DNA from: Pseudoxanthomonas sp.
Lineage (GTDB): Bacteria; Pseudomonadota; Gammaproteobacteria; Xanthomonadales; Xanthomonadaceae
Direction: 5' to 3'
NCBI RefSeq assembly: GCF_035999195.1
Contig: NZ_DASYGY010000005.1
Coordinates: forward strand, 1-44,867
Length of the DNA: 44,867 nt
The translations under genes were made by a program, and so were the position numbers. The notes beneath the pieces are model-generated. The model was not told where the DNA came from. It saw only the letters and a list, made by a program, of their open reading frames with translations, and ran no database searches. Below, in pieces: positions 42,943-44,867 of the stretch. Position 1 is the stretch's first letter, and each line of letters begins with the position of its first letter.

Positions 42943-44307
42943 TTATCCGGTCTGGTTGGAGAGAGAGGCCAGTTGCTGGGCCAGGTAATTGCTGGTGTTG
43001 CTCATCTGTCCGACCAGGGCGTCCATGGCCACGAACTGCGCCTTGTAACGGTTCCCGACGGCTTCCATGCGGGCGTCCAGCGCGGTGCGCTGCGCGGCGA
43101 CGTCCTTGATCTGCGCGTTCAGCCCGTTGCTGCGCAGGGTGAACGCGCCATCGGTGCCGGTGTAGCTGCCGACGGCCTTCTGCAGCGTGCCGGCGAACGC
43201 GGTCTCGCCGGTGAACGCGCTGCGGATCTTCTCCGGATCGGCGGTCAGGGCGGCGGTGAACTTGCTGCTGTCGAACACCAGCGTGCCGTCGGACGAAGGA
43301 AAGCCCTTGGTCTGCAGGCCCAGCGTCTTGGCATCCAGCCCCTGCGCGGCCAGGTCGCCCAGCAGGTTGCCCATCAGGTTGCGCAGCTGTCCCGAGGCGC
43401 TGCGCATCTGCGCGTCACCGGTCAGGGCGGAGGGCTCGTTGGTGTCGGCGTTGTACTTGGTGGACGCGTTGATCGCGTTGATGGCGGTGTTGTACGCCGT
43501 CACGAAATCCTGGACCAGTTTGCTGGCGGCGGCGGTGTCGGTGGACACGGTGACCGTGCTGGTGCCCTTGGTCTTCAGGTCCAGGGTCAGGCCGGGCACG
43601 GCTTCGGTGATCTTGTTGGTGCTGGCGGTGACGGTCAGGCCATCGATCAGGACCTCGGCGTCGGCGGCCGGCACGCGTTCCTGCAGGCTGCCGACGAGCG
43701 ACTGCAGGTCGCTGCCGCCGGAGGTGAAGGCGAGGGTGAGGCCGTTGGCCGCACCGGTCTTGTCCGACGACACCGACAGGTACTGGCCGTCGTTGGAGGT
43801 CAGCACGCTGGCCTGCACGCCCTTGCTGCGCGCGGCGTCGTTGATGGCGCTGCGCACGTCCTGCAGGGTGGCGCCTTCGGCGATGTCGATGGCCAGCGCC
43901 TCGCCGCCGACGGTCAGCGTCAATTGGCCGGCGCCGAAGGTCTGGGTGGCCGCGACCGGCGCGTTGGTAATCCATTTGTTGGCGGTGGCCAGTTCGACCA
44001 CCTCCACGTTGTAGGTGCCGTTTGGCGCACCGCTGGAGACGCTGGCGCCGACGACCGTGTCGGTACCCGACTTCACCGTCCGTACGTCGAAGGCGGTGGC
44101 CGATTTCAGCGCCTTGAGTGCCGTGTCCAGGGTGCTGAAGGCGGAACTGACGGTGCCGATGGCGGACAGCTTGAACTTGGCCTGGCTCTCGATGCGGTTC
44201 AGGCGGTTGTCGGCGGGCCGGCGATCGGCCGCGACCAGTTGCTCGACCATGCCGGTGATGTCCATGCCGGAGCCGACGCCGCCGTAACCCAGTGAGTAAT
44301 CTGCCAT
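42943..44307 (-). CDS. fliD: Filament cap protein FliD
   Basis: 454 residues. The N-terminal part ADYSLGYGGVGSGMDITGMVEQL and LDTALKALKSATAFDVRTVKSG belong to the FliD_N domain, and the C-terminal part ends MSNTSNYLAQQLASLSNQTG, the FliD_C pattern. FliD caps the filament tip and folds flagellin as it arrives. A sigma-28 promoter lies 90 bases upstream. It heads the fliD-fliS-small protein-PilZ operon. Confidence 0.97.
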   Translation of the reverse strand: MADYSLGYGGVGSGMDITGMVEQLVAADRRPADNRLNRIESQAKFKLSAIGTVSSAFSTLDTALKALKSATAFDVRTVKSGTDTVVGASVSSGAPNGTYNVEVVELATANKWITNAPVAATQTFGAGQLTLTVGGEALAIDIAEGATLQDVRSAINDAARSKGVQASVLTSNDGQYLSVSSDKTGAANGLTLAFTSGGSDLQSLVGSLQERVPAADAEVLIDGLTVTASTNKITEAVPGLTLDLKTKGTSTVTVSTDTAAASKLVQDFVTAYNTAINAINASTKYNADTNEPSALTGDAQMRSASGQLRNLMGNLLGDLAAQGLDAKTLGLQTKGFPSSDGTLVFDSSKFTAALTADPEKIRSAFTGETAFAGTLQKAVGSYTGTDGAFTLRSNGLNAQIKDVAAQRTALDARMEAVGNRYKAQFVAMDALVGQMSNTSNYLAQQLASLSNQTG

Positions 44308-44397
44308 TGCCCTGTCTCCTGTCTGGCCCTTTCCGCAAAAAGGGAGGCCGGGCGGGTCGCCATCCGGTGACGAATGGGACCCGCCCGTGCAGTACTG

Positions 44398-44424
44398 ATA
44401 ACGGCCCGCGGGAGCCGTTCTTTA
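44398..44424 (-). promoter_or_regulatory. Sigma-28 (FliA) promoter of fliD
   Basis: Minus strand: -35 TAAA (44424-44421), 15-base spacer, -10 GCCGTTAT (44405-44398). The inferred leader to the ATG at 44307 is about 85 bases. Confidence 0.85.
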
Positions 44425-44518
44425 GCCGCATTTCTCCGTCTCCCACCGCCGCCGTGGGTCCGGCGTGCTGGTAAGAAATGCAGGCAGATTCCGTGATGCA
44501 GGGTTTGTGCCAAAGAGG

Positions 44519-44615
44519 CCGTGATTGGTGATTGGTGATTGGTGATTCGTGATTGGTGATGTGGAGAAGGCCCGCTGTTTCCAACCAATCACTAATCACC
44601 AATCCCCAATCACCG
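44519..44615. repeat. Palindromic array of a seven-base repeat between fliC and fliD
   Basis: Arms at about 44519-44560 (GTGATTG repeats) and 44583-44615 (complementary CAATCAC repeats). The 421-base fliC-fliD spacer contains this array, the fliC terminator and the fliD promoter; no gene is seen. Confidence 0.85.
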
Positions 44616-44619
44616 CTCC

Positions 44620-44650
44620 AAAAAAAAGCCCCCGCCGTCGCCGGCGGGGG
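44620..44650 (-). terminator. Rho-independent terminator of flagellin
   Basis: Minus strand stem CCCCCGCC / GGCGGGGG (44650-44643, 44636-44629), extendable by one pair, small loop, then eight T (44627-44620). It lies 79 bases after the flagellin stop codon. Confidence 0.93.
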
Positions 44651-44728
44651 TTGGGGTACTGCCAAACGGAGGGAGACGAATCCGTCCGTGACGACAGGGA
44701 ACTATCGAGAAGGGTGGAGCGGCGGCGC

Positions 44729-44867
44729 TTAGCGCAGCAGGGACATCACGTTCTGGGGCACCTGGTTGGCCTGGGCCAGCATGGCCGTACCGGCCTGCTG
44801 CAGGATCTGGGTGCGGGTCAGTTCGGCGGTTTCCTTGGCGAAATCGGTGTCGCGGATGCGGCTGCGC
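44729..44867 (-). CDS. fliC: Flagellin, C-terminal end (5' part beyond window)
   Basis: The last 45 residues are in view, beginning RSRIRDTDFAKETAEL and ending QVPQNVMSLLR before TAA. This is the conserved D0 helix of flagellin. A strong terminator follows. The gene's promoter and further flagellin copies are outside the window. Confidence 0.95.
   Translation of the reverse strand, partial: RSRIRDTDFAKETAELTRTQILQQAGTAMLAQANQVPQNVMSLLR

Overview
The window is almost entirely a flagellar and chemotaxis supercluster from a GC-rich (about two thirds G+C) gammaproteobacterium of the Xanthomonadaceae. Four things point there: the rpoN2-vemR-fleQ regulator block, the gene order fliC-fliD-fliS-(small protein)-atypical PilZ, the MotC/MotD/ParC/ParP arrangement behind fliA-cheY-cheZ-cheA, and intergenic repeats typical of the family. 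A Pseudoxanthomonas-, Luteimonas- or Lysobacter-like genome is plausible; the sequence alone does not fix the genus. Every gene but one lies on the minus strand, so the biological reading order runs from base 44867 down to base 1.

In transcription order: the 3' end of flagellin (fliC) with a strong terminator; fliD, fliS, a FliT-position small protein and an atypical PilZ protein; a NarL-type response regulator; rpoN2, vemR and fleQ (sigma-54, receiver-only regulator and enhancer-binding protein); fliE-F-G-H-I-J-K (MS ring, export ATPase, hook length control) behind a sigma-54 promoter; fliL-M-N-O-P-Q-R behind a second sigma-54 promoter; a TetR-family gene; one plus-strand gene for a secreted Gly/Asn-rich protein; a diguanylate cyclase; flhB-flhA behind a third sigma-54 promoter; flhF-flhG-fliA; cheY-cheZ-(small membrane protein)-cheA-motC-motD-parC-parP; a second chemosensory operon (STAS protein, CheY, CheA); an OprO/OprP-like porin; and two tandem chemoreceptors, the last cut by the window edge.

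Regulation can be read from the DNA. Three sigma-54 sites (GG-N10-GC type) precede fliE, fliL and flhB. Six sigma-28 (FliA) sites of the form T(C/A)AA-N15-GCCG(A/T)TA precede fliD, cheY, motC, the STAS-cheY-cheA operon and each of the two chemoreceptors, all with exactly 15 bases between boxes. This fits a hierarchy in which RpoN2/FleQ makes the basal body and export apparatus, and FliA then turns on filament cap, chemotaxis and receptor genes. A diguanylate cyclase, FleQ, VemR and the PilZ protein put cyclic di-GMP input inside the locus.

The most unusual signal is an acidic motif, DLISDDEFEALLDxLHG, present three times in the N-terminal part of the CheW-domain protein ParP and once in CheA, where it sits in place of the missing P2 domain. 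Others are a 44-residue membrane protein between cheZ and cheA, a sigma-28 promoter so close to motC that its message should be leaderless, a porin embedded in the chemosensory locus with a decayed copy of its 3' end, and palindromic arrays of a seven-base repeat at four gene junctions.
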